From Canna indica (taxonomy: Eukaryota; Streptophyta; Magnoliopsida; Zingiberales; Cannaceae), in assembly GCA_034359265.1 (NCBI GenBank), contig CP136896.1:37252001-37316000 (forward strand): a stretch of DNA of 64,000 bases. Reading direction: 5' to 3'. The translations under genes were made by a program, and so were the position numbers. The notes beneath the pieces are model-generated. The model was not told the DNA's origin. It saw nothing but the letters and a program-made list of their open reading frames with translations, and made no database searches. Below, one piece after another: positions 22,369 to 34,052 of this stretch. Each line of letters begins with the position of its first letter. Positions within the stretch are counted from its first letter, which is position 1.

Positions 22369-23327
22369 ACCTTTAGCAAAATTTTGGAATTTTTATTTCG
22401 CGTTTCGATCACATTTACGAACAGTTCGCTCCCTAAACGTCATGCTGCCTGATTTTGGTTTTCGGGGGTTTTTAAGTCGTTCTCTTGGCTCCATGGTTCA
22501 TATGATAAATCGAGGTGGAAGCCTATTGTCCAAATTGATTTTGGACAGAATTTAAACTAAAAAATCCTGTGGGTTCATGGTTGAACAACCCTGAGAACTG
22601 AAAAATTTAACATGTATTGTTTGAACCGTTTTGGGTGGAAACATGATCGGATTTGCGCGATTTTGGATTCTATTTTTTCCTTTGTTTTAATATATGATAT
22701 GATGCATGAAAGGATGATTATGGATGAGCCCTATGTGCATGTGAATGTGTGTAAAATGTTGTTGTGATGATTGCTTGTAAATTTATGAAATTTTAGCTTT
22801 GCAATTTTTAAATAGGGCCTGCGTACCCCTGCCTTCATCTTGAGAATTCTGATTGTAATTCACTACTCCCTCTCCTTAAACCTCTCCCCAAGGGTTGTTT
22901 GAGGTCTTCTTATTTTATTTTTCTAAAATTAAAAGTTTAGGGGAAGATTCACGACGAGCACGCTTGTTGCCCCATTTTGATGCGCGCACGGAGAGGAGGT
23001 GTTCGACGCCATGTTGATGACGACTTGAACCCCGGGAAGGCACTGATGGAACCGACAACCTACAAGGTGTTTTGGGCAGCGCCTTGGTGAGACGGAGCTC
23101 CCTTAAAATCCTAGGATGATGGCCTCGGATCATCCTTATTTACTTTATGCTTTTATTTATTGCTCTTGCTTCAATTGTTGATAGCTTAGATAAATTATAA
23201 TTGCATGGAGAAACCCTCCAATAATATTGAGTCCGAATGGGTAAGATATTAAGAATATCGGTCACGCCTTCCATTGTTATGAGGGACAAGTGTGTCTATT
23301 GTCAGAACGGGTTTGTTGTGCACACAC
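22369..23327 (+). other. Internal region of LTR-C element, no recognised domains
   Basis: About 960 bp between primer site and 3' LTR remnant. I find no gag, protease, RT or integrase motif in any frame; open frames are short (72-88 codons) and unremarkable. A GC-richer stretch at about 22940-23100 contains gcgcgcacgg and ccccgggaagg and may be a leftover of coding sequence, but nothing there is recognisable. Confidence 0.55.
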
Positions 23328-23389
23328 AAGGATGGTTTCAAAGTTTTAAATTGCTATTTCCGTTGTGTTTTCTTATTACCATCCCAACA

Positions 23390-24015
23390 CCTAGGGCACG
23401 TGAGACCATGTAGGCCAAGCCTCATGCATGAATCGTTAGATCGTCCACGCTATATTATGATATATTGCGGGGGACATCCTCCTGCTCTAACCTGCACAAA
23501 TATAGTGTGGGGGACGTCCTCCTACTCAAACCTGCACAAAATAAAGTATAATTATATATATATATATTATAGATAAATTATAATTAATAATTAATACATC
23601 TACTTACCTCTTGCTGCACACTAATCACTTTGCGTGAATCCCCCTCGCTCGACAGAGGGAGAATTTTATTAGGCCCTTGTGGCCTACCTCTCGATGTAGA
23701 TGACACCGGAGGAGATAGACCTAGATCGATTGGAGTGACTGATGGAGGTGAGGGGATGGTGGCCGAAGGCGGGGGGATGGTAGGTGTCGGCGAAGGGACG
23801 GTGGCTAGATCCTAGAGGCAGGGGGATGGTGGGTGGAGGCGAAGGGACGGTGGCGGTTGGCGTTAGGATTGCGACTAGAGGTGGGGCGACTGGGGCGACA
23901 TCGGTAGAGGAGGTGGTGGCTGGAGGCGGGGCGATGGGTTGTAATCGTCGGGGGGTCGTACGAACAAAAGCTCTTCGATCATATACTTCTCGACCTATAG
24001 CTGTCTAATTTGAAT
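23390..24015 (-). pseudogene. CACTA second gene (Transposase_24 type), N-terminal part
   Basis: On the minus strand a Pro/Ala/Thr-rich N-terminal region (APPPATTSSTDVAPVAPPLV, TVPSPPPTIP) is followed by a conserved block, RGRPQGPNKILPLSSEGDSR. A minus-strand GTAAGT donor follows at about 23600-23606, an intron rich in AT, and a following exon near 23400-23535 (LEQEDVP then VDDLTIHA), which continues into EHVDLLWREFE at 19953 across the LTR-C insertion. A block of about 45 bp with cctgcacaaa and gggggac is present twice in tandem (23489-23560). Frameshifts interrupt the Pro-rich part. Confidence 0.7.
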
Positions 24016-24079
24016 ATAATTAGATTATATATAAGAGATTAATAGATAGATTTAATGACTGAAGATATACTATTCATTT

Positions 24080-25070
24080 ACAATTATTCGTCATCGACAT
24101 TATCATCATTGGTGCAATGCTCTTCTTCTTCTTCTTCTACTTCATCTTCTTAAAATTATTCTTCTTCTCCTTCTACTTCATCTTCTTAAACTTATTCTTC
24201 TTCTCCTTCTTTGTCATCATTTTTTCCTTCTTCAACTTCGTTATCGTCGGCATGGACATATTCTACTTCCAATTGAACTAACTCTATGTCATCATCCTTG
24301 AGTATTGGACCAACTCGCTGCTGTTCGAAAGGATCCTCTTCTTGATAGAAGTCATCTGTCACATTATGTATCAACTCATTCTCTCTAGCTACCAAGTGAA
24401 TTCTTCCTATGGCTTTAGTCTTTCAGACTGCATACCAATCTGCTCTATCTTTCTTCGAGATGAATACTACATATAATATATTTGTTCAGCTTGAGATGCC
24501 AATATAAATGGTTCATTTGAAGACAATTTTGATTTGTAATTGACCTTGGCAAGCTTATACTTTGGATGAACTCTCATGCCCCTATCGCTTGTATCGAACC
24601 AATGACATTTGAAAAGGACAACTGATTTCCAACCGAAAAAGTGCAACTCTATGACTTTTCCAATAGCTCGTAAAAATCAATATCACATTCAACATACATT
24701 GTCTCTTTGATGTAGACCCCGACATTCATAGTCTTCTTTGTAAACGAATATTCAATTGTGTGAAATTTATACCCATTAACAAAATAATTATTATAACACG
24801 ATACAATTCGCGATGGTCTGCTAGCAAACTCAAATATTCTGTTATCCATTCCCTCTCTGTGTTATGTGCTTTAAGATCGAAGCCAAGTAGGGAAATCATG
24901 ATTTCATATTCTCTCCAATTCTTCGTCGCTATAAATTGAGTATTTTTCCATCATGTCGACGTCAAATATTTTAATAAACTTTTCAATCTCTAGACAATTG
25001 AGTTAATGTCTTTAAGTGGCATAGTCCTATTATATTCGTGAATCATGTTATTCATATTGCACTAAGTATT
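24080..25070 (-). pseudogene. CACTA TNP2 C-terminal region (DUF4216)
   Basis: The minus strand codes FEFASRPSRIVSCYNNYFVN, GYKFHTIEYSFTKKTMNVGV, then WFDTSDRGMRVHPKYKLAKV, SNEPFILASQAEQIYYV and AIGRIHLVARENELIH, typical of the DUF4216 region after the TNP2 domain. It ends with an acidic tail (EVEYVHADDNEVEEGKNDDK) and low-complexity (TTC)n at about 24120-24200. Frameshifts lie near 24640 and 24850. Upstream, at 24860-25070, are only weak traces of the DUF4218-to-DUF4216 linker (DFPTWLRS followed by a stop). Confidence 0.82.
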
Positions 25071-27548
25071 TGTAAGACCCGAAATTTTTTTTCCTAATAT
25101 AAAAATCTATTTTGGTGCAGCGCGCCGGACCCGGGGTTAGTCAAGTCGGGCCTCAGGATCACCTCGAGTAGAAGGTATGACTCAACTAATGTTGTATGCA
25201 ATTAAGTTGGGCAAATGACTCTTTCCTTTTATGCATTTATACCTTAATCAAGTTTAAATTGACTCGTGTTGTGGGTAGAGTCGGAACCCAAGTCGGACTC
25301 GGGCTGAGTCGAGTCTGTAGTAAGTGACTAAGGCGAGAATGGAAGGTTAGATGAGGGATTAAAATCCCTCATCCAAGCTATCGTGCGACTCATCTTGGAG
25401 GTCGTCAACGCTCGATCCTTCATCTTCCTCTAGCAAAGGTGAGTGGTTATATTTAAAGGATTGGGGGAGGCGGGTAGCCGAACCCCTAGGAATGTTAGGA
25501 TGTGTTTTCCCACGAGTTTCTGACGATTCTTGGTTTCCGAGTTGTATATTCGCTGTTTAGTATCAATCCTTGTCGGATCGTCTTGTTTTTCTTGTCAATT
25601 TCTTGAGTTCTAGGGCTGCCGAATCATGGGAAAAGGGGAAAGATCTTGCCAAAATTTTCCCCAATTCCCTTGACGAAAGTAAAGCTCTCGGATGATATCA
25701 ATTTCTTGAATAGTGTGTTCTTAATCATCGATTTCATGTGTTAAGGAACTCGTCTTCCCTAAAACTCCTAGGATTGGACGAGTGAACCCTAAAACTTCAT
25801 GAGGAGGGTTCGGCCAAGTACAGGGGGAGGGGCAAACTAGTCAATATGAAATTAAGATATAGCGGAAACAATGAATTAGGGTCAGGGATTAAATTCTCCT
25901 CTTCCATTCCTACCCTAAGAGGCATAGCCGAGCAAGGTTCACCTTGCTCAAGGCTCGGCTAAGCCTACGGGAGGGAGAGGGTGAGCTTTAGATGAAAATT
26001 TCTATAGTTAGAGTGCTAAAACAATAGAGACATGATGATACTTAGGAAGAACTCTAACCATAGCAAGTTAATTTATTGATTTATGTAATTGTAGGAATGA
26101 TAGCGTAGTGACCATCCTTAGCTCATTCCTCTTTAATTTTTGAAATGGTGTAATATTTTACCATGCTTAGTATTTCATGCATTGTTGAATTTATTGTTAT
26201 CTTACCATGCTAGATAATTTTTTTCTTATTGAGTTTAATTTTAAAGGCAGGGTATAAATGTTTAATTTTAAAGGCAGGGTATAAATTAGATGAATCTCGT
26301 GGTTATATATAGTAGATGTTGTAAATTATGCTTACTTTTCTTTAGATCACACATGCTGTCCTGAAATGTTCATGGGTGAAATTCCAAGATCGGTTCATAG
26401 AATTTCCCCACCCAAGGTAGCGTATAATGCTAGATAACATGTAGGACGTTGCGAGATGCTTAGTACATATGGAAACCTAGCTAGGAAATGACACAACTTC
26501 TAGGACTTCTAGTATTCATTTTTGGAAACTTAGAACTATTAGGTGTACATGTTTTTGGAACGGCAACATTAATTTGTTGACCCTGCAGACCGAACTAGGG
26601 CCGGATACGGGCAATGACCCGAAGTGTATATAAGGAAACCCTAGGACATTTGACTTTGTGATGTCCTTGAGATGGTCGGAAATGACCAATGCTTAGCTCG
26701 ACCAGTGATTGGGTCTTGAGATGCACCAGCGGACCTGCTAGGTGTCAGACCCCAGTTGGGTGGGACTAGCTATCCCTACCCCAGACGGTGTTCGGAGACT
26801 AGTAAACCATCCTAGTCGATGGCTCGGGATTTCATGTTTACATCTTGATATGATGTGACCGAACAACCAGTGTGATTCTACCTTGTATGGTAGGGCCGGT
26901 TGTAGTCGGGATTCTTATACCATAAGTAGGCCTTAAGGGCCGGATGCCAGGGTGCAAGGTTAGGCCGTTATGACAAGTTTCACCTATATGGTTTATACAG
27001 AACTACCCACGGGTCGATAGTCACACAAAAAAGTAGCTTACCTCCCTGATTATATTCTATGTTGGTTTGTATGTTATGCATGACTAACTGTGGATTATGT
27101 GGAGGTTCGAAAGAACCGCTCACTGAGTCCCAAGTGGACTCACAGTTTGTTTCCTTCGTTTTTGTAGAGCTTGAGCAGTGATTGAGGCTTGTCGGCATGG
27201 TGCAGCTAGAGGGCAGGTGGTGGTGTCATATCTCGTAGCGGCATCCTTGGGTCATAATCCAGTGTCATGTAGTAGTGTCTTTTACGTTTCTACGCTGACA
27301 GTTCGTGTTTTTGAAAAGTTTGTAATAACTTTGGCACTTGAGATGTTCTATTTGTGACGATGTTGGTTTTCTTCTTTGAGTTGAAAAACATATATTTGTG
27401 AACTTCGAAAACTTTAAACGAAGATTGCGTTGTGATTTCTTTTTTATTCGATATGTTCTGGTTTCTTGTAAATCAGTGTAGACAGTAGGCTACAGGGCAG
27501 GATGTAGGCCCTAGCCGGTCACACTACCCTCAGTTGGGGTGTGACAGT
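25071..27548 (+). mobile_element. Solo LTR-A, 2478 bp
   Basis: Starts TGTAAGACCCG and ends GTTGGGGTGTGACA. The target duplication is perfect: GTATT at 25066-25070 and 27549-27553. No internal sequence. It sits inside the CACTA-2 remnant, at or beside a deletion that had already removed the TNP2 core. A 24-bp unit (ttttaaaggcagggtataaat type) is duplicated at about 26240-26285. Confidence 0.92.
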
Positions 27549-28078
27549 ATTTCATTTAGTCGTTAACTTCATTCTAAATTTTAGCAACATCTCCATATAA
27601 TTTTTCGAATACGCATATCATCTCAGCGTGTATCGAAGAACAATGGAGATATAGTAGCCAAAATTTATGAATGAGTTAACCGTTAAAAGAAATAACTGAG
27701 TGCAATATGAATAACTATGTTCTCAAACTATCCAATTGAGGACAATTCAAGGGTTGTAGATCATGTAAAAGATCATTCACTTCATTTACACGAACATACA
27801 ACCCCCCAAACATACAACATAAAAGAAGAAGGAAGAAAGAAGGGATCGGGCGCGAACGCAAACAAAAGACTCTTCACCGACGGCCGCTTCATCCGTCGCT
27901 AAACAGTGGATATTGAATTATTAAATCACCGATGGCCGACGTGGCCCTCTCTAAGTCATCATAGATTAGTTTTTTCATTTTGCGTCGCAAGCATGCCATC
28001 GACTCATACACGACAGCCGTAACGGTCGAAAGAGAGCCATCACTATTGGTTTATTAAATCACCGACGTCCGACGCGAC
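27549..28078 (-). other. CACTA-2 upstream region with subterminal repeats
   Basis: Contains the second foldback (about 27557-27690), the tract near 27722-27755 shared with 1615-1645, and from about 27870 several copies of a short motif (caccgacg, caccgatgg, cgacgtcc, ccgtcgc). The same motif recurs near the CACTA terminus at 45725-45740 (gccgtcggtg). Such subterminal repeats are the usual transposase-binding arrays of CACTA elements. The last 5 bp, GCGAC at 28074-28078, are the target duplication of Copia-3. No coding sequence. Confidence 0.7.
27557..27690. repeat. Long foldback upstream of CACTA transposase (copy B)
   Basis: The left arm (about 27557-27612) and right arm (about 27626-27690) pair around a loop containing atatcatct, the loop sequence also found in copy A (1509-1521). 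Paired landmarks: GTTAAC near 27565 with GTTAAC near 27677, AAATTTTAGC with GCCAAAATTT, ATCTCCAT with ATGGAGAT, TTTTTCGAATACGC with GCGTGTATCGAAGAA. Arms are less perfect than in copy A. Coordinates are good to within a few bases. Confidence 0.75.
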
Positions 28079-29639
28079 TGTTGGTGAAATGGCCACACTA
28101 GAGGGGGAGTGAATAGTATGTTATCTAAATCTTTTTGCCTAATTCCAATTTTAATCATTTACTTGATTACTTAGGCAATTCACAAATCGAGTAGTAAGTG
28201 AAAGTAAGATATAAATGATAAGCAATAAGAAATGCAAGGTAAACAATGCTAACACAATTATTTATAGTGGTTCGTCCTCAATGCCTACTCCACTACCTAA
28301 GCCCCCCGCTTAGGATTTCCAAACTAAGTTTTACTAGATTAATTAGGTTATGTTGTTTCCAAACAAAGAGGATTTTACACCGAAAAGTCTCTGCTCTCAA
28401 ACCAAAGGCATTCCTCACCCGGAAGTATCCCGCCTTTCTACCGATAGCACTCTCCCACCTCAACCTAAGGGATAACTCAACTAATCCTAGTAAACTAAGT
28501 TTACAATGGTGGATTTAAGCCTTAACACCAAGGCAACCACCAACTCATTCAAATCTAGCAACCTAGGTTTACACAAGTTCAAATAAATGAAATAAAAACC
28601 AAAATACAACAAAAAATGGAGCAATAAATCAAACAACAAATACTTAGCTCCAAAAGAAACTCCCTAGTCCTCTTGATGCCTCAAGATGATGAATCGGTGA
28701 AGGTTGAAGGCTAAATCAAGGAGTGGAGATCAAAACTAGGGTTCTTGCAATGATGGCTCAACGAAAGCTTGTAGAGATGCAAGGAGTGTCTCTTTGAGGC
28801 TTAGAAGCATCAACAATTACAAAGGAATGAGTTTGGGATCGGTATTTTTAATCCCCCAAACACCAACACTCATCAACGGGCATTTTTTTGCCCGTTGGCG
28901 ATGCCTGATCGCTTGTCAGTCGATCGTCGGTCGACTGGCCGAGCAATTGAAGGCATTTTGCCCATTATGGGCATCATTCGGTCGACCGAAACTTGAAAAA
29001 TCAAGGCAGTTTTGCAATTTTTTCTGCTCGTTTGTTCGTTTAAGTTAATAACTTTAAAACATAAATTTTATATAAGGATTACCCGCCATTTGGATTCAAT
29101 AAAAATATCTAAAAAATCAAAATCCTTAAGAATCAAAATCTAACTTTTGGGGTCTAGTACAAATTTCCGAAAAATCAAAATTTTATAATCTTCCGAGTCA
29201 AATATGGTTAGGCTAAAGGCTTCCAAAAAATCCTTAAAAATATCTCGTTATCTAGTTTTTACCTAAGGAACAATTACAGGGACTTTTAGTGCCAAGAAAA
29301 TATCTAAGTCATATAGCCCTCCAAGGATCTCCCTAGTCTTAATGAATTTCAAGGCCTTTTCTAATTTTCGGCTTTTCGTGTTTTGGGGTTCGGGTTTGGT
29401 TTTTGGGTTTCCTTGTATCATCGTGAGGATTTGCAACACATGCTAGACACCCTAAACCTAAACTCTAACTTCTCAAAGAATCCCAAGCGACGACGAGCGT
29501 CCTTGTCGATTTCTCCGATCGGGGACGTCGAGCGCTAACCGACTTGGAACCTAAAAATAGCTCTCTTGAACACATTAGTTCAATGTTTGTTATCATCAAA
29601 ACCGAGATTAACACCAAGGTTGAAAACCTTGGGCCAACA
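28079..29639 (-). repeat. Copia-3 3' LTR, 1561 bp
   Basis: Plus-strand ends are TGTTGGTGAAATGG and GGGCCAACA, so it is bounded by TGTTGG/CCAACA. It closely matches the split LTR at 34053-35183 and 45044-45539. It contains a short GGTCGACC-type palindrome tract at about 28905-28990 (cagtcgatcgtcggtcgact, cggtcgaccg). Confidence 0.9.
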
Positions 29640-32590
29640 ATCTCCCCCTTTTTGATGATAACAAACATCCTTAAGAAAATATATCATTTAAGCACAAAGG
29701 ATATTAAACATGAGATTTCTTCGCCTATCAACATGCATATCTATGAAAATGAACTCCCCATATCTATATGCATGGTTTTTCTATATTTTCATCCCTTTTA
29801 CCTATATTTTTCTCTCCCTTTTGACATCAATCAAAAAGGGCATGACATCAATCAGTCAAAGTTGAAACTCTAAAAGATTTTTCAAAATCACGAAAGTCTC
29901 AACTCAAGGGATGAAAACCAAACATCGAATATGAGACAAATTTAATACATGATATCAAGGAATTCTAAGTCTATTATTCATGTATCAAGCTCAAGTAATG
30001 ATATTTTTCATGTATCGGTCAACATATCAAAAAGCTATTTTAGAAATGATTTTTCTCAAGTCAAAATGAGAACGATACCAAAAACATGATTCTAACATCA
30101 TTCTTCAAGTCTCATTCGAAGATTTTGATGAGAATCCAAAGTATCTAAAAAAGATAAGTAATTTTGAGAAGAGAGATACTTTAATAACATTTTCGTAAAT
30201 ATATGAGATCTTTATAACATTTTCAGAAATCATTCAAACTTTCAAAATACAAAGATATGGTCATGTAAAATATGTATATCAAGTTTAAAGTGAAACTAAT
30301 GTCATTTGATCAAAATATGAACATAACATGGTTTCATTCAAAAATAGGCATGAAAGCATGAAATGGCTAAGTATCAAATTTTGAGGTCTACTCTTGTTCT
30401 CTCTAACTTAGGCATCTAGACATCTAAGATGAGTTAACTTAAGTATGTCAGTCAAGTTTGGGTTGTAAATGAGATTTCTAAGTCACTTTGTTGACTTAGG
30501 TCAAATCGATACTTAAGTATACATAAATCAAATTCTTAAATTCTTATCAAATTATATTCTTGATGAAATTTTTTGAAACTTTATCTGTAGAAGCTAGATT
30601 TTTCAAGGAATCTATACAGGTTCAATAATCAGTAAAAAATCTATTTTCAAAAAATTCTTAAAATTCCTCAAAGTCTACTGGCATTTTTGTAAATTTTAAG
30701 TATTTTTTTCAAAAGTTGTCAATTTTGCTTCAAACTTTTCAGACATTGCTAAATGATAATTTAAGATGCATGCGTCAAATTTGAGCACCAAATGAATTTT
30801 CTAAATATATTTTTAAACCTATTTCGATTCCAACCAAAAACTCATTTTCAAGATATTGCTAAAGTTATCAAAATCATTTTTTGAAATGATTTCACTCTAA
30901 GAATAGTGGGAACGATATTAGAAATGGAATCAAAATAGTATACATGAGTTTTCATTCGATGTTTTTGATGAAAAATCAAAATATCGGAAAAATGAGTATT
31001 TCAAGTAAGTGATACTTTGTGTTTCCGAAATCCTACTTCAAAATTCTATGCAAAATTAGATTCTTGATTAAAATTTTTGAAATTGTTACACAACATACTA
31101 GATTTTTCAATGAAAATTTAGTTTCAAGAGTCATTGCAAAATCAATTTTCTATAATTTTTCTAAAATTGATTAAAAATACTAAAATTTTAATGGCATTTC
31201 CATAATTTTTAGTTATTTTTTAAAACATGCTCAGTTTTCATTCAAACTTTTATGACAACACATAATGGTCATGTAAAGAGTGTATGTTAAGTTTGGTATG
31301 AAACCTAGCTTGGTTCCATTCAAAACATGAAACTTGCCAAGTGTCAATGTTATCATTTGCTCATGGTTTTTCAAATTTAAACCTATGGACACCTAACGTG
31401 AGTAAATGTAAATATGTTCCTCAAATATGGATTGAAAATGAGACCTTTTAGTCAATTTGTTGACTTGGGTCAACTTGGTTAAAATGAGGTTATCGTGAAA
31501 TAACCTCTATGCCATGTTATCCATATCCATAATAATTTCTCAATCTAAATGCATGGAAACATATCATACACATACATAAACATGTTTATGAAGTTTTGTT
31601 CTAAAATGAAGTGTCTAAGTCAATATGTTGACTTAGGTCAAACTTTCTCAAGTTTAGGGCTCCTAAAGTGAATTAGTTATCACTTTGTTCATCTACATAT
31701 GATTTTTCAAGTTTAAACACCTAGAATCATGCCATGTATGTATCTAAATATGTTTATTGGGTGTAGTCTTAAAAATAAAGTCTCTAATAGATGATTTCAA
31801 CCCAGTGCAAATTTTATTCAATCAAAATATCATGAAATTGTCTAAATTATCAAAATTTTCTTACTCATGAAATTCTAAGCATTATCATGCACAATCGATC
31901 ATGAGTCAGAGAAATCATTGAAGCATAATTATTAAAGTAATTAAGCAAGGTTTTAACAAAAGTTAAAGTCATACCTCTTTCAAGAGAATTTTGCCAAACT
32001 TGTCATTTTAATTTTTAATTTTTTTCATGATAGATAGCCTTCCATTTACATTCTCAACTTGCAAGTAGACTTCATTAGTAGATTTAATGAAAATAAAGCT
32101 ACTAACAAGAAACCCAAACCAAATAGCAAAGAGAAGAATCAATTATCATTTTCAAAGTCCACTTTGCCAAATAGTTTGAAATTCGTTTCAAAATAAATTA
32201 TCATGAATCAGAAATGAATCAAGAGATCTCAAAATATGAAATATTTGAAAATTAAGATCTCCAACACTTCCTATTAGTTGAAAACCGAAAGGCCACAATG
32301 AGCCTACGATTTAGAACCGCAAGGTCGCATTAGCCCTTTATAGGCTACATAGGTCTCCAAAGAGACCGGAAATCAAAAATCAAAAGACATTTTGGCAACT
32401 TATATCAAGAGCAGAAAATCTACTAATATTAAGGATATATCAAAACTCCAACTATAATTTAAGCAAGTGGGTGTAGGAGATGATACCAAAGTCTTTGATG
32501 CCAATTTTCATTTCCATAGGCATCTAGGTGAAAAACTTGAAGTTGCAACCATGTAAGAGTCTTTCATTCAATTTTTGGTCAACTTCAACA
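29640..32590 (-). other. Copia-3 noncoding interior
   Basis: Starts with the minus-strand polypurine tract (plus atctcccccttttt, 29640-29653). It continues as AT-rich DNA without coding potential and contains degenerate repeats with tcaa...ttgactt(a/g)ggtcaa blocks near 30490, 31450 and 31625. The fragment at 16738-18956 is a diverged copy in the opposite orientation. Near 32290-32370 a short unit (gaaaccgaaaggccac / gaaccgcaaggtcgc) is partly repeated. Confidence 0.75.
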
Positions 32591-32602
32591 CATCACTTTC
32601 CC

Positions 32603-33985
32603 TTATCCTTGTGTGGTAGCTCCCCCTACAAAAGAGCATGAAATTTTTGGTACCCAAATGACTTTGGGTCCTTGGGGGTTAGATGGCCTAGGAATCCAAA
32701 GTGTCCTAGCTACACTTGGATTTTTCTTGAATGAGTAATCATAAATAGCATGGCCAAACATACCACAACAAAAATAATGTCCATTAAACTTCTTTTCATT
32801 TTTACTATGGACATGAGATTTATCATTAGAATGCTTGACATATGAACTACGGTGAGCATGATCATTATTAAAGGAAACATTTTTCTTTTGAGGTTTACTA
32901 AATGAGACATTTTGATTTTTAGAATTAAAAGAGGAAGTATTAACTTTCCTACTCAAAATCAACATCTCATTTTTCAAATCATTCATAGATTTATGCAATG
33001 CATGCAATTGAGATTTCAACATACCATTTTCATTTATCAATTTTTCATTCCCAATTTTGAAATCATTTTTTAATCATTACTTCTAAGTTTCATTTTTTAT
33101 TTCAAATTCTCATTTTAAAGTTTCAAGGCTCTAAGCTCAATTTCTAAATTATCATGTGATGAATCAAAAGAGCAAGATTTCAATTTCTCATTTTCACTCT
33201 TCAACTCATGCAAATGACTAAAAGCTTTAGGTTTTCTTTCTTGATTTTTCTATTTTTCTTATTTGATTTCATGAGCATGGCATATATCTACTTAGATTCT
33301 TCTAATAGCTCATTATAAGTCATTATCAAGATTTTTATCATGACTAGAAGTAGAAGGTTTTACCTCATTATTAGCATCCATGAGGCAAGCTTTTGAAATG
33401 ATTTCATAATCATGGCAAGAGGGTGCTTCAGTTGAATAAGATGATGATGTGGAAGTATATGACCTCTTCTTTCCCTAGTTCTTCATGGAAAGGTAACTTT
33501 TCTTCACATGAAACTTTTCCTTGTATGCATGATACACTACTTTCCTTTTTCAGCTCTTGGAGCTACTCCTTTGACTAGAGGAGGAATGGGCATCAAAACC
33601 AAGATTAGTGATAGGTGAATGACCATTGTCATTACTACCTTCATTAGAAGTGCCAATCTCTTCGGTCTTGGCATAATCATATAACATGTTTAAAGTTGCC
33701 CAAATATCAAAAGCCGAAATACAATGCATGACCTTTCCAAAGATATTATTTTCCAAAGAACAAAATATGCAATTTGTAGGATGAGCATTTAATTCCAACA
33801 TATCAATTTGTTCTTGGGTCCATGTATTCATGTTTTCCTTAGGTTCAATATATTTATGTTTTCCTTACCATGTTAGAAACACCTAAGCCTTGAGTCTTTA
33901 GGAAGGTGTACATCCTAGATTTCCAAAGACCAAAGTTATATTCATCGAACCTAGGAGGCATGGAAACAACCGACTCTAGGGCCAT
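32603..33985 (-). pseudogene. Copia-3 gag remnant
   Basis: The likely start is the minus-strand ATG at 33983-33985 (MALESVVSMPPRFDEYNFGL, then WKSRMYTFLKTQGLG), a normal Copia gag opening. Stops and a frameshift follow near 33840-33880. The piece 33550-33831 gives EQIDMLELNAHPTNCIFCSL and FDIWATLNMLYDYAKT (UBN2-type gag). A Ser/Asp-rich region and a coiled coil follow (NENGMLKSQLHALHKSMNDL), with a knuckle-like YFCCGMFGHAIYDYSFKKN at about 32760-32815. That motif has lost its final Cys (Tyr instead), so it is degraded. The end (LWIPRPSNPQGPKVIWVPK) matches Copia-1 gag. Confidence 0.85.
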
Positions 33986-34037
33986 TTCCGGATCGAAAAA
34001 AAGTGTAGGAGAGATGGTGAAATCTCAAGCTACGACC

Positions 34038-34052
34038 CGCTCTAATACCAAA
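34038..34052 (-). other. Copia-3 primer-binding site
   Basis: The minus strand reads TTTGGTATTAGAGCGG next to the LTR end at 34053. This is the tRNA-iMet complement with changes (ATTAGAG for ATCAGAG). It identifies 34053 onward as the 5' LTR of a minus-strand element. Confidence 0.75.

Larger units (their letters stand above)
19954..23389 (+). mobile_element. LTR-C element: large LTR, about 1 kb internal region, 3' LTR remnant
   Basis: The 5' LTR is 19954-22354, followed at once by a tRNA-iMet primer site and an internal stretch of about 1 kb. Then comes only the last 60 bp or so of a 3' LTR (about 23328-23389), ending in the same atcccaaca as the 5' LTR. Flanks give a near-perfect target duplication, CGTAG at 19949-19953 and CCTAG at 23390-23394. 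The interrupted CACTA exon rejoins across it. I recognise no coding domain in the interior. It may be a LARD-type non-autonomous element or an internally deleted copy. Confidence 0.78.

Noticed and set aside
22915..23133. 72-codon minus-strand frame inside the LTR-C element
   Set aside because: Arg/Ser-rich, no motif, no homologous frame visible elsewhere in the window.
24120..24230. (TTC)n tract as a separate gene or microsatellite
   Set aside because: It codes the acidic tail of the CACTA TNP2 C-terminus on the minus strand and is impure.
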